A DNA stretch of 64,000 nt from Microbacterium sp. (GTDB lineage Bacteria; Actinomycetota; Actinomycetes; Actinomycetales; Microbacteriaceae). Numbering within the stretch: position 1 is the first letter of the stretch; every line of letters begins with the position of its first letter. The stretch is taken from the NCBI RefSeq assembly GCF_031179285.1, contig NZ_JAPSHY010000001.1:175248-239247 (forward strand), written 5' to 3'. The translations under genes and the position numbers were made by a program. A model generated the notes under the pieces. It was not told the origin of the DNA, did no database searches, and was given only the letters and a program-made list of their open reading frames with translations. Positions 35,501 to 45,102 of the stretch are shown here, in pieces.

Positions 35501-36094
35501 CTCGCGCTGGAGGAGTTCGCGGCTCTCGAGCAGCGGCATGCGTTCCTCACCGAACAGCTCGCCGATCTCACCCAGACCCGGCAGGATCTGCTCACGATCA
35601 TTGCCGACCTCGACGAGCGGATGCAGACGATCTTCGCCGACGCGTTCGAGGACACCAGACGAGCCTTCGGCGAGGTCTTCCCGCTGCTCTTCCCCGGCGG
35701 TGCCGGCAGCATCTCTCTCACCGACCCCGACAACATGCTGACCACAGGGATCGACGTCGCCGTCCGGCCGGTGGGCAAGAAGATCGAACGGCTCTCGCTG
35801 CTCTCGGGTGGCGAACGATCCCTCGCCGCCGTGGCTCTCCTGGTCGCCATCTTCAAGGCCCGGCCGAGCCCGTTCTACATTCTCGACGAGGTCGAAGCCG
35901 CCCTCGACGATGCGAACCTCGGTCGATTGCTGACGGTGTTTGAGCAGCTGAGAGAGAGTTCGCAGCTGCTCATCATCACCCACCAGAAGCGCACCATGGA
36001 GATCGCCGACGCTCTGTACGGCGTCTCGATGCGGCAGGACGGCGTCTCGGCGGTGGTCGGCCAACGCGTCGGTGATCGCGCCGCGGCCAGCTGA
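32561..36094 (+). CDS. smc: Chromosome segregation ATPase SMC
   Basis: 1177 residues, full length. Walker A is GPNGSGKS (31-38), followed by a long coiled coil to about 480, the Gly-rich hinge at about 500-650, a second coiled coil, the signature LLSGGERSLAA near 1080 and Walker B YILDEVEAALDD near 1107. It forms the condensin ring organising and segregating the chromosome with ScpA/B. No ribosome site precedes the ATG; a tiny ORF overlaps its start. ftsY follows by 72 bp. Confidence 0.95.
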   Translation: MHLKSLTLKGFKSFAQPTSFVFEPGVTCIVGPNGSGKSNVVDALAWVMGEQGAKTLRGGKMEDVIFAGTSTRGPLGRAEVQLTIDNSDGALPIEYAEVTISRTLFRNGSSEYAINGENCRLLDVQELLSDSGLGREMHVIVGQGRLDTVLQASPEDRRGFIEEAAGILKHRRRKEKTLRKLDAMEANLTRLSDLAGEIRRQLKPLGRQAEIAREAQTIAAVVRDAKARLYADDVVALRTALADHTRTENERHTERLVLSDQAEVVRASIARLEQDQNSVAVDQARSVAFGLEQVQERMRGLFTLANQRLALLGSEEDDAAVTAVTVTQSTIDDAKAEIIEISAGLGDAQDAAAAASREVMNARAELDTLDVDIAEQSALVSEYDMRLSTLRGTADAAASALAAVRGAVLRQQNALDAADSRRREAADALESIEDAEAPEGTAAEHAAAYESAQRAATAAEAERETLRERLHAAEREVDALTAKAAALGSALAISGGAAELVEARRPGVRGLVGDAVQVRPGFEAAVAAVLGPLAEGVLVETASDAFDLAVEARGVVDFVVADAARPDISLPRPAGVTAAVDTVTAPDGVLGVLSHVLIADDLDTARAARLALDAARDDTTTIVTVAGDVITAQTLRTGSGGERSRLELAAERDAATERLAEVQVVVDSLREAREDANEAVETTRRNAKDALRALREHDAALASHAEQVNRITVRHEAAVAECERLESGLAQAQAAVADAERKAEQAKAELDDAIAAPRPVLDASARDGLLEALEVAREGEVRARLEIETLRERVRAAQARVVTLERQREQEREAAAEAARRAVIRRAQREAAAGVTQELPRILDSLDRSVTEARVALAEAESARSAQNEELTALRSQETSLRERLAGLTESVHGLELQIHEKKLHLTSLLDRVASELALDEDILVAEYGPDQLVPRDPHTAAADGERGAEDTAIPFDRRIQERRLAEAERKLAQLGRVNPLALEEFAALEQRHAFLTEQLADLTQTRQDLLTIIADLDERMQTIFADAFEDTRRAFGEVFPLLFPGGAGSISLTDPDNMLTTGIDVAVRPVGKKIERLSLLSGGERSLAAVALLVAIFKARPSPFYILDEVEAALDDANLGRLLTVFEQLRESSQLLIITHQKRTMEIADALYGVSMRQDGVSAVVGQRVGDRAAAS

Positions 36095-36165
36095 ACCGCG
36101 CGCGCACGTCGGGTGGCGCGACGAGCCTGCATCGCGGGGCATCGGGCGGCACGTAGGCTGGTGCC

Positions 36166-37038
36166 ATGGCGGAGAAGTCCTGGTCCCTCGGCCGCGCGCT
36201 GCGCGGCATGTTCGTCAAGCCCACCATCGACGAGACGACGTGGGAGGACCTCGAGACGGCGCTGATCACCGCTGACTTCGGACCCGACATCAGCGAGCGC
36301 GTCGTGGAGGAGCTGCGGGCGAAGGTCGACCGGTATCGCACGACCGATCCCAAAGACCTCCAGCGGATGCTGCGCGAGACGCTCGAGGAGCATTTCGCGA
36401 AGTTCGACACGACGCTGAAGCTCACCGAGCGCCCGGCGGTCGTTCTCGTCGTCGGGGTGAACGGCGTGGGCAAGACGACGACGATCGGGAAGTTCACGAA
36501 GTTCCTGCGCGGTTATCAGCGCAGCGTCGTCGTCGGTGCGGCGGACACCTTCCGCGCGGCCGCCGTCGACCAGCTCGCCACCTGGGCGCAGCGGGGCGGG
36601 GCGGCCATCGTCCGCCCCCAGCAGGAGGGGCAGGATCCGGCATCCGTCGCCTATCAGACCATCGAATACGCGCAGCGCGAGGGCATCGAGATCGCGATCA
36701 TCGACACGGCGGGACGCCTTCACACCAAGGGTGGACTGATGGACGAGCTGTCCAAGATCCGCCGTGTCATCGAGAAGCAGGCGCCCATCAGCGAGGTGCT
36801 GCTGGTTCTGGACGCGACGACGGGTCAGAACGGCGTGATGCAGGCGCAGGCCTTCCTCGAGCACGCCGGGGTGACAGGACTCGTGCTCACCAAGCTCGAC
36901 GGGTCCGCAAAAGGCGGCTTCGTGCTGGCCGTGCAGGAGCGCACCGGCATCCCCGTGAAGCTGCTCGGGCAGGGTGAGGGGATCGACGATCTCACCGGTT
37001 TCACCCCGCACGTTTTCGTGTCCAACCTCGTCGGATGA
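36166..37038 (+). CDS. ftsY: Signal recognition particle receptor FtsY
   Basis: 290 residues. The N domain begins at once, without the acidic membrane-binding A domain seen in enteric FtsY; actinobacterial forms are often short. The G domain follows: G1 GVNGVGKTT (97-105), AADTFRAAAVDQL near 125, DTAGR near 182, and TKLDGSAKGG near 242. Partner of Ffh in cotranslational membrane targeting. TAGGCT at 36154-36159 ends six bases before the ATG, so a leaderless mRNA independent of smc is likely. Confidence 0.95.
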   Translation: MAEKSWSLGRALRGMFVKPTIDETTWEDLETALITADFGPDISERVVEELRAKVDRYRTTDPKDLQRMLRETLEEHFAKFDTTLKLTERPAVVLVVGVNGVGKTTTIGKFTKFLRGYQRSVVVGAADTFRAAAVDQLATWAQRGGAAIVRPQQEGQDPASVAYQTIEYAQREGIEIAIIDTAGRLHTKGGLMDELSKIRRVIEKQAPISEVLLVLDATTGQNGVMQAQAFLEHAGVTGLVLTKLDGSAKGGFVLAVQERTGIPVKLLGQGEGIDDLTGFTPHVFVSNLVG

Positions 37039-37082
37039 CGACAGGGCTATCGCGCCCCTCGAAAGGCTGGTTTCATAGCGTT

Positions 37083-37583
37083 ATGGCGATCGAACACGAC
37101 TACTTCGGGCTCCTGTCGTCGGGCCCCGACGGCTCGATCTTCTGGTCGGAGACCGTGGAGCTCGGTGACCAGTCGGTCACGGTCGACCTCACCGCCCCGG
37201 ATCAGGATGACGTCTCTCCTGACGCGCTCGATATCGCCGCATCACTCATCGCCGGCTTGGAGAGCGTGGATGCCACCGCGCGTCGCGGCATGCTCTCCGA
37301 AGTCGACGATCGCACCAGCGAGGTGACCGAGTACATCCTGCAGCAGCAGGAGGTCTACGGTGATGACCTGCCCGAGGTCCTCGTCGACGTCTCGGGCGAC
37401 CCGGCCGTCGACATCATCCGGTCGCTGCGGCTCATGAGCATGACGATCCTCGCCGACGAGCACGGCGGCTCGGAGCCGTTCGCCGTCCTCGAGTACGCGC
37501 TCGACGCCGACTCCACCGACGACGTCCTGCTGGTGAACCTGGGATCCGACGGCAGCGTGCAGTCGGTGATGAGCGCCGACTGA
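37083..37583 (+). CDS. DUF2004-like hypothetical protein
   Basis: 166 residues, acidic, no membrane helix. It starts MAIEHDYFGLLSSG and has a central EVTEYILQQQEVYGDDLPEV block resembling DUF2004 proteins of unknown function. The start at 37083 is preferred over 37035 on family length; GAAAGG lies some distance upstream. Convergent with lipA, 6 bp from its stop. Confidence 0.6.
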   Translation: MAIEHDYFGLLSSGPDGSIFWSETVELGDQSVTVDLTAPDQDDVSPDALDIAASLIAGLESVDATARRGMLSEVDDRTSEVTEYILQQQEVYGDDLPEVLVDVSGDPAVDIIRSLRLMSMTILADEHGGSEPFAVLEYALDADSTDDVLLVNLGSDGSVQSVMSAD

Positions 37584-37589
37584 CCCGGG

Positions 37590-38579
37590 TCAGACCGCCT
37601 GCGCGAAACCGAGGTCAGCGCCCTCAGCGATATGAGCGAGGTGAGCAGGGATCGGACGCCCCTTCGACGCCATCGACTGCGCCCACAGGCGTCCCGCCCG
37701 GTACGACGAACGAACCAGCGGGCCGGCGAGGACGCCGAGGAATCCGATCCGCTCGGCCTCTTCCTTGAACTCGACGAACTCGGCGGGCTTGACCCAGCGC
37801 GCGACGGGAAGGTGCCGCGGCGTCGGGCGAAGGTACTGCGTGATGGTGATGATGTCGCAGCCGGCCTCGTGCAGGTCGTTGAGCGCCTGGATGACCTCTT
37901 CCGGCTCCTCGCCCATGCCGAGGATGAGGTTCGACTTGGTGATGAGCCCCGCCTGATGCCCCTGCGTGATCACGCTCAGTGAACGCTCGTAGGTGAACGC
38001 CGGGCGGATCCGCTTGAAGATGCGCGGAACGGTCTCGACGTTGTGCGCGAACACCTCGGGTCGCGCGTCGAAGATCTGACCGAGGAACGCAGGGTCGGCG
38101 TTGTGCTCGTTGGCGAGCAGCTCGACGCCGGTGTTGGGGTTGAGTTCGTGGATCTTGCGCACCGTCTCAGCGTTGAGCCAGGCGCCCGTGTCAGGCAGGT
38201 CGTCGCGCGCGACGCTCGTGACCGTGGCGTAGCGCAGATTCATACGGGCCACGCTCTCGGCGACGCGGCGCGGTTCGTCGATGTCGTACGCGTCCGGCTT
38301 GCCGGTGTCGATCTGGCAGAAGTCGCAGCGTCTCGTGCACTGCGATCCACCGATGAGGAATGTCGCCTCGCGGTCCTCCCAGCACTCGAAGATGTTGGGA
38401 CACCCCGCCTCCTGGCACACCGTGTGCAGATCCTCGCTCTTGACGAGTGAGTGAAGCGCCGTGTACTCCGGTCCCATCTTGGCCTTCGTCTTGATCCACT
38501 CGGGTTTGCGCTCGATGGGGGTCTCGGCGTTGCGAACCTCGAGGCGCAGGAGCCTGCGTCCTTCGGGAGCAGCGGTCAT
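37590..38579 (-). CDS. lipA: Lipoyl synthase
   Basis: 329 residues. The auxiliary iron-sulfur cluster cysteines are Cys55, Cys60 and Cys66 (CX4CX5C), and the radical SAM cluster Cys81, Cys85 and Cys88 (CTRRCDFC). A C-terminal RSSYRAG carries the serine ligand. It inserts sulfur at C6 and C8 of the octanoyl chain attached by LipB. The start overlaps the lipB stop by four bases, so the two enzymes of the pathway are coupled. Confidence 0.95.
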   Translation of the reverse strand: MTAAPEGRRLLRLEVRNAETPIERKPEWIKTKAKMGPEYTALHSLVKSEDLHTVCQEAGCPNIFECWEDREATFLIGGSQCTRRCDFCQIDTGKPDAYDIDEPRRVAESVARMNLRYATVTSVARDDLPDTGAWLNAETVRKIHELNPNTGVELLANEHNADPAFLGQIFDARPEVFAHNVETVPRIFKRIRPAFTYERSLSVITQGHQAGLITKSNLILGMGEEPEEVIQALNDLHEAGCDIITITQYLRPTPRHLPVARWVKPAEFVEFKEEAERIGFLGVLAGPLVRSSYRAGRLWAQSMASKGRPIPAHLAHIAEGADLGFAQAV

Positions 38580-39229
38580 GCGGGAACTCCTCTGTATTCG
38601 GCGGACGCGTACTCATCGGTGAAAGCGTCGATGACGCCGGCCAGGATGTCGGTGGGGCCGATGTCAGCGCCGATGATCTCGCTGACGGTCGTGACTCCGG
38701 CATCCGTGATCCCGCACGGGATGATGCCGCGGAATCCGGCGAGAGAGTTGTTGCAGTTGATCGCGAAGCCGTGCATGGTCACGCCCTGCTGCACGCGCAC
38801 GCCGATCGCGGCGACCTTGTCTTCGGAGAGCGGGCGCCGCACCCACACGCCGCTGCGCCCCTCGACCTGATAGCCGTCGACGCCCAATGGCTGAAGCACC
38901 TCGATGAGCACTCGTTCGAGTCGGCGCACATGGGCGACGACGTCCATCGGCTCGGGGAGACGCACGATGGGATATCCCACCAGCTGACCGGGCCCGTGCC
39001 AGGTGATCTTGCCGCCGCGGTCGACATCGATCACCGGCGTGCCGTCGTGCGGGCGCTCCTGAGGCTCGGTGCGCTTGCCTGCCGTGTAGACGGCCTCGTG
39101 CTCGAGAAGGATCAGCGTGTCGGCGCGTGTGCCCGCGACCACGTCGGCGTGTACGCGTCGCTGAAGGCCCCAGCCGTCGCCGTACGGGACGAACTGCGGC
39201 GCGAGGCCGGCGTTGAGGATGTCGAGCAT
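38576..39229 (-). CDS. lipB: Octanoyltransferase
   Basis: 217 residues from ATG 39229 ([20 protein letters not shown]). [18 protein letters not shown] near residue 73, [25 protein letters not shown] near 139, and the catalytic cysteine in GIIPCGI with its lysine partner are present. It moves octanoate from ACP to lipoyl domains. The frame continues upstream over the TetR promoter to 39367; a shorter start is chosen on length. lipA follows with a 4-bp overlap. Confidence 0.9.
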   Translation of the reverse strand: MLDILNAGLAPQFVPYGDGWGLQRRVHADVVAGTRADTLILLEHEAVYTAGKRTEPQERPHDGTPVIDVDRGGKITWHGPGQLVGYPIVRLPEPMDVVAHVRRLERVLIEVLQPLGVDGYQVEGRSGVWVRRPLSEDKVAAIGVRVQQGVTMHGFAINCNNSLAGFRGIIPCGITDAGVTTVSEIIGADIGPTDILAGVIDAFTDEYASAEYRGVPA

Positions 39230-39251
39230 GCTCGGGAGCCCGCTTTCATCG

Positions 39252-39280
39252 ATTAGTTGGATGCAGTCTAACAATACATC
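39252..39280. promoter_or_regulatory. AT-rich lipB/tetR divergent regulatory region
   Basis: attagttggatgcagtctaa is an imperfect inverted repeat (TTAG...CTAA) in an AT-rich island of an otherwise GC-rich gap. On the minus strand it includes TAGACT, a candidate -10 for lipB. The inverted repeat is a candidate operator for the adjacent TetR-family protein. Confidence 0.35.
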
Positions 39281-39327
39281 TCGCAGTCCGAGGTCGTGCG
39301 GAGCGCGCCGCGCGGTAGCGTGAAGGG

Positions 39328-39915
39328 ATGGTCGGAGAATCGCGCGCGGGACGCCCCAAAGTGTCATCGAGGGAGACGTTGGCGGAGGCCGCCTGCGAAC
39401 TGTTCCTCGAGCGGGGCTACGATGCGACCTCAGTCGCGGACATCACGCAACGCGCCGGGGTGAGCCGCTCGAGCTTCTTCAACTACTTCTCCTCGAAGAG
39501 CGATGTGCTCTGGTCCGGACTGGACGAGCGCATCGGCCGGGCGATCGACGCTCTGGCCGCACTCGGGACGGAGGCGGCAGGCGACGACGTCCGCGGCATC
39601 CTGCTCCTGATCGTCCGTGACTTCACCCCGGATGCTCTCGCCCTGGCGCTGCGCAACGCGGCTGCGATGGGGCTCGAGGGGGAGTTGGTGCGAGACACGG
39701 GGCTGCGCCACGCCCGCCTGTCCTCGGCTGTCGCAGAGGCCGCGCGCGCGTCCGGTATCGATGTGATCCGCGCCGACATCCTCGGGGCGGCGCACGCGGC
39801 CGCCGTGCTGTCGTCGCTGCGGGTCTGGGCGGAGCAGGGGGCGGGGCAGGTTTCCGTGGAATCCGTGCTGCGCGACGCCCTCGGCACGATCCACGATCTT
39901 CCCTGGGCGATCTGA
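39328..39915 (+). CDS. TetR family transcriptional regulator
   Basis: 195 residues. The N-terminal helix-turn-helix is LAEAACELFLERGYDATSVADITQRAGVSRSSFFNYFSSKSDVLW (residues 17-61); the remainder is the helical ligand-binding and dimer domain. TAGCGT at 39316-39321 ends six bases before the ATG (leaderless). It is divergent from lipB-lipA and upstream of ffh. The effector is unknown, and a link to lipoate metabolism rests only on position. Confidence 0.85.
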   Translation: MVGESRAGRPKVSSRETLAEAACELFLERGYDATSVADITQRAGVSRSSFFNYFSSKSDVLWSGLDERIGRAIDALAALGTEAAGDDVRGILLLIVRDFTPDALALALRNAAAMGLEGELVRDTGLRHARLSSAVAEAARASGIDVIRADILGAAHAAAVLSSLRVWAEQGAGQVSVESVLRDALGTIHDLPWAI

Positions 39916-39996
39916 GCTCGGTCGCCACCAGCGCGCGGGAGCAGCTGCGAGCAGCGCTGAGCGTGGAGGCTCCGCTCGCGTAAGATTGTGGGCACC

Positions 39997-41556
39997 ATGG
40001 CTACCTTTGGCACGCTCTCCGATCGGCTCACCGAGACCTTCCGCAATCTGCGCACGAAGGGAAAGCTCACCGCCGCCGACGTCGACGGCACGGTGCGCGA
40101 GATCCGCCGGGCCCTGCTCGACGCCGACGTCGCCCTCGTCGTGGTGAAGGAGTTCACCGCGAAGGTGCGCGAGCGCGCCCTCGGTGACGAGGTGAACAAG
40201 GCGCTCAATCCCGCGCAGCAGGTCGTGCAGATCGTCAACGAGGAGCTCGTCAAGATCCTCGGCGGCGAGCAGCGCCGACTGCGGTTCGCCAAGACAGCCC
40301 CGACGGTCATCATGCTCGCCGGTCTTCAGGGATCGGGAAAGACGACGTTCGCCGGCAAGCTCGCCAAGCAGCTCGAGGGGGAGGGGCACACCCCTCTTCT
40401 CGTCGCCGCCGACCTGCAGCGACCCAACGCCGTCAACCAGCTTCAGGTGGTCGCAGAGCAGGCGGGTGCCACCGTCTTCGCCCCGGAGCCCGGCAACGGC
40501 GTCGGCGACCCGGTCAAGGTCTCGCGAGACGGCGTCGAGCACGCGCGTCGCCAGCAGCACGACGTAGTGATCATCGACACCGCGGGGCGCCTCGGCGTCG
40601 ACGCCGAACTGATGAAGCAGGCGGCCGACATCCGCAAGGCCGTCGATCCGGACGAGGTCCTGTTCGTCATCGACGCGATGATCGGTCAGGATGCCGTCAA
40701 CACGGCCAAGGCGTTCCAGGAGGGCGTCGACTTCACCGGTGTCGTCCTCTCCAAGCTCGACGGCGACGCACGTGGTGGCGCGGCACTGTCGGTGGCCTCC
40801 GTCACCGGCCGACCGATCATCTTCGCGTCGACCGGCGAGCGTCTCGAGGACCTCGAGCCCTTCCACCCCGACCGCATGGCGAGCCGCATCCTCGACCTCG
40901 GCGACATCCTCACCCTCATCGAGCAGGCGCAGCAGGCGTTCGATGAGGAAGAGGCCACGAAGATGGCCGAGAAGCTCGCGACCGAGGCCTTCACACTCGA
41001 GGACTTCCTCGACCAGCTTCAGCAGATGAAGAAGATGGGGTCGATGAAGAAGATGCTCGGGATGCTTCCCGGCATGGGGCAGATGAAGCAGCAGCTCGAG
41101 GACTTCGACGACCGCGAGATCGACCGCACCGAAGCGATCATCCGCTCGATGACGCCGTCGGAGCGGCGGAACCCGAAACTGCTCAACGGATCGCGTCGAC
41201 TGCGCATCGCCCGCGGATCGGGCATGACGGTCACCGACGTCAACCAGCTGGTGCAGCGCTTCGAGCAGGCGGCGAAGATGATGAAGACGGTCGCCCGTGG
41301 CGGCACGCCGAACATCCCCGGCATGGGACCCGTCCCTGGCATGGGACGCCCCGGTGCGTCGACGAAGCGCAGCAAGGGCAAGAAGGGCAAGTCCTCCGGC
41401 GCCTCCCGTTCCGGCAACCCCGCGAAGAGGGCCGCCGAGAACGCCGGCCTCGCCACGTCGGGCCAGCCCACGGGCTCGGGATTCGGTCTGGGCGGACAGA
41501 AGGCACCGACGGAGGCCGACCTCGCCGAGCTCCAGAAGCTCTTCGGCAAGGGCTGA
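39997..41556 (+). CDS. ffh: Signal recognition particle protein Ffh
   Basis: 519 residues. N domain, then G domain with GLQGSGKTT (109-117), DTAGR near 195 and the TKLDGDARGG-like segment (SKLDGDARGG) near 253, then a Met-rich M domain (KKMGSMKKMLGMLPGMGQM) that binds SRP RNA and signal peptides. A basic Gly/Lys tail follows. TAAGAT (39981-39986) or GATTGT (39984-39989) upstream implies a leader of only a few bases. It works with FtsY, encoded 3 kb away. Confidence 0.95.
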   Translation: MATFGTLSDRLTETFRNLRTKGKLTAADVDGTVREIRRALLDADVALVVVKEFTAKVRERALGDEVNKALNPAQQVVQIVNEELVKILGGEQRRLRFAKTAPTVIMLAGLQGSGKTTFAGKLAKQLEGEGHTPLLVAADLQRPNAVNQLQVVAEQAGATVFAPEPGNGVGDPVKVSRDGVEHARRQQHDVVIIDTAGRLGVDAELMKQAADIRKAVDPDEVLFVIDAMIGQDAVNTAKAFQEGVDFTGVVLSKLDGDARGGAALSVASVTGRPIIFASTGERLEDLEPFHPDRMASRILDLGDILTLIEQAQQAFDEEEATKMAEKLATEAFTLEDFLDQLQQMKKMGSMKKMLGMLPGMGQMKQQLEDFDDREIDRTEAIIRSMTPSERRNPKLLNGSRRLRIARGSGMTVTDVNQLVQRFEQAAKMMKTVARGGTPNIPGMGPVPGMGRPGASTKRSKGKKGKSSGASRSGNPAKRAAENAGLATSGQPTGSGFGLGGQKAPTEADLAELQKLFGKG

Positions 41557-41737
41557 TCTCCCGAGCCCAGCGCGGAACACAGGCTCCGTCGCGGTGCTTG
41601 CCAATGATGTTTTCTGACGCGACGACGGTGTCGCGCACGGCGGCCGATCGATCTGCCGGAGTTGCGGTACCGTGGGGCGGCTGCGAGTTCGGGCCCGAGA
41701 ATTCCTCCTGCCGACGATCGCTGAGAGAGAGCATGGC

Positions 41738-42655
41738 GTGGGATTCCTGAAATTCGGAAAGAAGAAGTCGGCGCAAGAATTCGACCCCGACCTCGACGAC
41801 CTGACGATCGAGGAAGCGGATCTCGTCCGTCGGTTGTTCGCAGAACTGTGGCCGGCGTCCGAGGGCGTCATCACGCTGCATGGGGAGTACGCGCTGAGCT
41901 CTTCCGGAACTCAATTCGGGCTGTACAACTTGTCACGTGCGGTGAAGCTCGAACCACAGCAGAACTGGTCACAGGTCGTCGAGCGGCACATCTCGGGGCT
42001 TCTGAGCCGCAGCTCCGCAACCAAGGACGAAGACCTGTCCGACGAAGAGGTCCTGGCGCTCGTGAAAGCACGCCTCATTCCGAGCACGTACCTGCCCCAG
42101 GGTCACCGCGGCGCGTTCACGTATCGGCGGACGATCGCCAACGGTCTCGAGGCCATTCTCATGCTCGACTATCCGGAGACCACCACCGCCATTCCTGATG
42201 CGATCGTGAGCCGGTTCGATGCAGGCCACCTCTGGGAGACGGCGATCGCCGCCGTATCGGCCGAGCCGCTCGGAGAGATCCAGACGGTGGATGTCGGATC
42301 CGGTCCTTTCGCCATCGCGATCACCGATTCGTTGTTCATGGCGAGCCGAGTTCTCGATCTCCCCGCACTCTTGACCCGAGCAGGGATGCCGTCGGCGACG
42401 CATGGAGTGCTCTTCGCGGTGCCCTCGCGTCATCACCTGGCCTTCCACGTCGTGGAGAGTCCGGGCGCGATCCACATCGCCCGTGACATGTCCCTGTTCG
42501 CTCAGAGTGCCTTCGGTCAGGGTGTCGGCGAAATCTCGCCGGACGTCTTCTACTGGAGTGATGCCGGCTACGAACAGGTCACGTCGCTGGACATCGACGG
42601 CAGACTCAACGTCGACGGCACCGGCGCCTTCTTCTCTGCCGTCAATGCCTTCTGA
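41738..42655 (+). CDS. Hypothetical protein, 305 aa
   Basis: From GTG 41738 (VGFLKFGKKKSAQEF), after a GAGAGAGAG purine stretch; the frame extends back to 41672 through a putative -10 (TACCGT, 41668-41673), so the shorter start is chosen. Soluble, mixed alpha/beta, two similar-sized halves, somewhat reminiscent of DUF1444-type proteins, but no family is claimed. It has fewer GC-biased codons than its neighbours. Its own terminator follows. It stands alone between ffh and the glp genes. The 180-bp gap before it shows nothing else. Confidence 0.6.
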   Translation: MGFLKFGKKKSAQEFDPDLDDLTIEEADLVRRLFAELWPASEGVITLHGEYALSSSGTQFGLYNLSRAVKLEPQQNWSQVVERHISGLLSRSSATKDEDLSDEEVLALVKARLIPSTYLPQGHRGAFTYRRTIANGLEAILMLDYPETTTAIPDAIVSRFDAGHLWETAIAAVSAEPLGEIQTVDVGSGPFAIAITDSLFMASRVLDLPALLTRAGMPSATHGVLFAVPSRHHLAFHVVESPGAIHIARDMSLFAQSAFGQGVGEISPDVFYWSDAGYEQVTSLDIDGRLNVDGTGAFFSAVNAF

Positions 42656-42677
42656 AAATCCTCGCGAGGAATGAGAA

Positions 42678-42704
42678 CGGGCCCGGGGGAATCCCCCGGG
42701 CCCG
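42678..42704. terminator. Bidirectional terminator, hypothetical gene / glpK
   Basis: Perfect 12-bp all-GC stem (cgggcccggggg / cccccgggcccg) with a 3-nt loop between converging genes ending at 42655 and 42721. Confidence 0.8.
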
Positions 42705-42720
42705 CATTCACCTCGTCAGA

Positions 42721-44235
42721 TCACTTCACGTCCTCGTCGACCCAGTCCATCGACTTGGTGACGGCCTTGCGCCACAACCGCAGCTGGCGGTCGCGCTCGG
42801 CGTCGTCCATCGACGGCTCCCAACGGCGATCCTCCTGCCAGTTGGCGGACAGGTCGTCGAGGCCGCCCCAGAAGCCGACCGCGAGACCCGCAGCGTACGC
42901 GGCACCCAGCGCGGTCGTCTCCGCGACGACCGGTCGGACCACGGGAACCCCGAGGACATCGGCCTGGAACTGCATGAGCGCGTCGTTGGCGACCATACCG
43001 CCGTCGACCTTGAGCTCCGTGAGATCCACGCCTGCATCCGCGTTCACCGCGTCGAGCACGTCGCGTGTCTGGAAGGCGACGGCCTCGAGGGCCGCGCGCG
43101 CGAGGTGGTTCTTGTTCGCGTAGCGGGTGAGGCCGACGATCGCGCCACGGGCGTCTGGGCGCCAGTAGGGTGCGAACAGACCCGAGAACGCCGGGACGAT
43201 GTAGACCCCACCGTTGTCCTCGACCTGCTCGGCCAGCTTCTCGACCTCGGGGGCCGAGCCGATGATGCCGAGCTGGTCGCGGAGCCATTGGATGAGCGAC
43301 CCGGTGACGGCGATGGAACCCTCGAGGGCGTAGTGCGTCGGACCGTCGCCGAGCTTGTAGCCCACGGTCGTGAGCAGCCCGTTCTTCGAGCGGACGATCT
43401 CCTCGCCCGTGTTGAAGATCAGGAAGCAGCCGGTTCCGTAGGTGTTCTTGCTTTCACCCGTGTTGAACGCCGCCTGACCGAACGTCGCCGCCTGCTGGTC
43501 GCCGAGGATGCCGGCGATCGGCGTCTCGCGCAGCAGAGAGGAGCTCTCCGCCTTGCCGTAGACCTCGGAGGACGAGCGGATCTCCGGCATCATCGAGCGC
43601 GGCACGCCGAACGCCTCGAGGATGTCGTCGCGCCACTCCAGCGTCTCGAGGTCCATGAACATCGTGCGAGACGCGTTGGTCACGTCGGTGGCGTGGATGC
43701 CGCCGTCGACGCCGCCGGTGAGGTTCCACAGCACCCAGCAGTCGGTGGTGCCGAACAGCAGATCGCCGGCCTCGGCCTTCTCGCGCGCGCCGTCGACGTT
43801 CTCGAGGATCCACGTGATCTTCGTTCCCGAGAAGTACGTCGCCAGCGGCAGGCCGACGACGTCCTTGAAGCGGTCGCCTCCGCCGTCCGCAGAGAGACGG
43901 TCGACGATCTCCTGCGTGCGGGTGTCCTGCCAGACGATCGCGTTGTACACCGGCTTTCCGGTGGTCTTGTCCCAGACCACCGCGGTCTCGCGCTGGTTGG
44001 TGATCCCGACGGCGGCGATGTCGTGGCGGGTGAGATCGGCACGGCTCAGCGCCAGTCCGATCACCTCCTGCACGTTGCGCCAGATCTCGGCGGGATCGTG
44101 CTCGACCCAGCCGGCTCTCGGCAGGATCTGCTCGTGCTCCTTCTGCCCGGACTCGACGATGCTGCCCTTCTTGTCGAAGATGATCGCGCGACTGGACGTC
44201 GTTCCCTGATCGATGGCGATGATGTAGTCAGCCAT
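42721..44235 (-). CDS. glpK: Glycerol kinase
   Basis: 504 residues, FGGY family. It starts [21 protein letters not shown] with AAAGGAGAACC upstream, which fixes the start; the longer frame to 44532 crosses glpF. ITNQRET near residue 80 and the C-terminal [21 protein letters not shown] are the family signatures. It phosphorylates glycerol taken up by GlpF to glycerol-3-phosphate, which GlpD oxidises. Last gene of the glpD-glpF-glpK series. Confidence 0.95.
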   Translation of the reverse strand: MADYIIAIDQGTTSSRAIIFDKKGSIVESGQKEHEQILPRAGWVEHDPAEIWRNVQEVIGLALSRADLTRHDIAAVGITNQRETAVVWDKTTGKPVYNAIVWQDTRTQEIVDRLSADGGGDRFKDVVGLPLATYFSGTKITWILENVDGAREKAEAGDLLFGTTDCWVLWNLTGGVDGGIHATDVTNASRTMFMDLETLEWRDDILEAFGVPRSMMPEIRSSSEVYGKAESSSLLRETPIAGILGDQQAATFGQAAFNTGESKNTYGTGCFLIFNTGEEIVRSKNGLLTTVGYKLGDGPTHYALEGSIAVTGSLIQWLRDQLGIIGSAPEVEKLAEQVEDNGGVYIVPAFSGLFAPYWRPDARGAIVGLTRYANKNHLARAALEAVAFQTRDVLDAVNADAGVDLTELKVDGGMVANDALMQFQADVLGVPVVRPVVAETTALGAAYAAGLAVGFWGGLDDLSANWQEDRRWEPSMDDAERDRQLRLWRKAVTKSMDWVDEDVK

Positions 44236-44257
44236 GGTGGTTCTCCTTTGAATCGGG

Positions 44258-45010
44258 TCAGGCGAGGTGCAGCAGGACGGATGCCGCGAGGGCAGCGAGT
44301 GCGCCACCGATGAGGGGGCCGACGACCGGCACCCAGGAGTACGACCAGTCGCTCGAACCCTTGCCCTGGATCGGGAGGATCGCGTGGGCGATGCGGGGTC
44401 CGAGGTCACGTGCCGGGTTGATCGCGTAGCCGGTGGGACCACCGAGCGAGGCGCCGATACCGACGACGAGCAGAGCGACCGGAAGGGCGGTGAGCGGTCC
44501 GAGGCCTCCGGGGACTCCGACTTCGATGTCACCGTAGTCGGCGAAGGCGAGGATCACGAAGACCAGCACGAAGGTGCCGATGACCTCGGTGGCGAGATTC
44601 CATCCGTAGGAGCGGATCGCGGGACCCGTGGAGAACACGCCGAGCTTGTTGGCGGGATCAGGCTCCTCGTCGAAGTGCTGCTTGTAGGCGACCCAGACGA
44701 CGACCGCACCGATGATCGCACCGAGCAGCTCTGCGCCGGTGGCTACCAGGAACATCGGGAAGTCGATCGTCCCTGCGACCAGCAGACCGATGCCGACCGC
44801 GGGGTTCAGGATCGCGCCCGAGTACGCCGAGACGAGGACACCGGCGAACACCGCGAGTCCCCACCCCCAGTTGACCATCAGGAAGCCGCCGCCGAAGCCC
44901 TTGTTCTTCGCCAGAGCGACGTTGGCGACGACGCCGCAACCGAGCAGGATGAGCATCGCCGTGCCCACCAGTTCCGACAGGAAGTAGAGACCGAGATTGA
45001 CATCAGCCAT
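44258..45010 (-). CDS. glpF: Glycerol uptake facilitator (aquaglyceroporin)
   Basis: 250 residues, six membrane helices plus two half-helices carrying the NPA boxes: Asn69-Pro70-Ala71 and Asn198-Pro199-Ala200. The second continues with Arg-Asp (NPARDLG), the Asp being typical of glycerol channels rather than water channels. Allows passive glycerol entry. Located 22 bp before glpK. Confidence 0.95.
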   Translation of the reverse strand: MADVNLGLYFLSELVGTAMLILLGCGVVANVALAKNKGFGGGFLMVNWGWGLAVFAGVLVSAYSGAILNPAVGIGLLVAGTIDFPMFLVATGAELLGAIIGAVVVWVAYKQHFDEEPDPANKLGVFSTGPAIRSYGWNLATEVIGTFVLVFVILAFADYGDIEVGVPGGLGPLTALPVALLVVGIGASLGGPTGYAINPARDLGPRIAHAILPIQGKGSSDWSYSWVPVVGPLIGGALAALAASVLLHLA

Positions 45011-45102
45011 GTCTTCATTGACCTTTCTTACGTGTCACGGCCCCTCTGCCGTGCCACCGGGTTGGAAAAACGTCGCGAGGAGGGCGACGGTCGTATCCCT
45101 CG

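Noticed and set aside
41733..41750. Five-codon ORF MAWDS overlapping the orphan gene start as another uORF
   Set aside because: No -10 at the leaderless spacing in front of it, and it depends on the uncertain start of the orphan gene.
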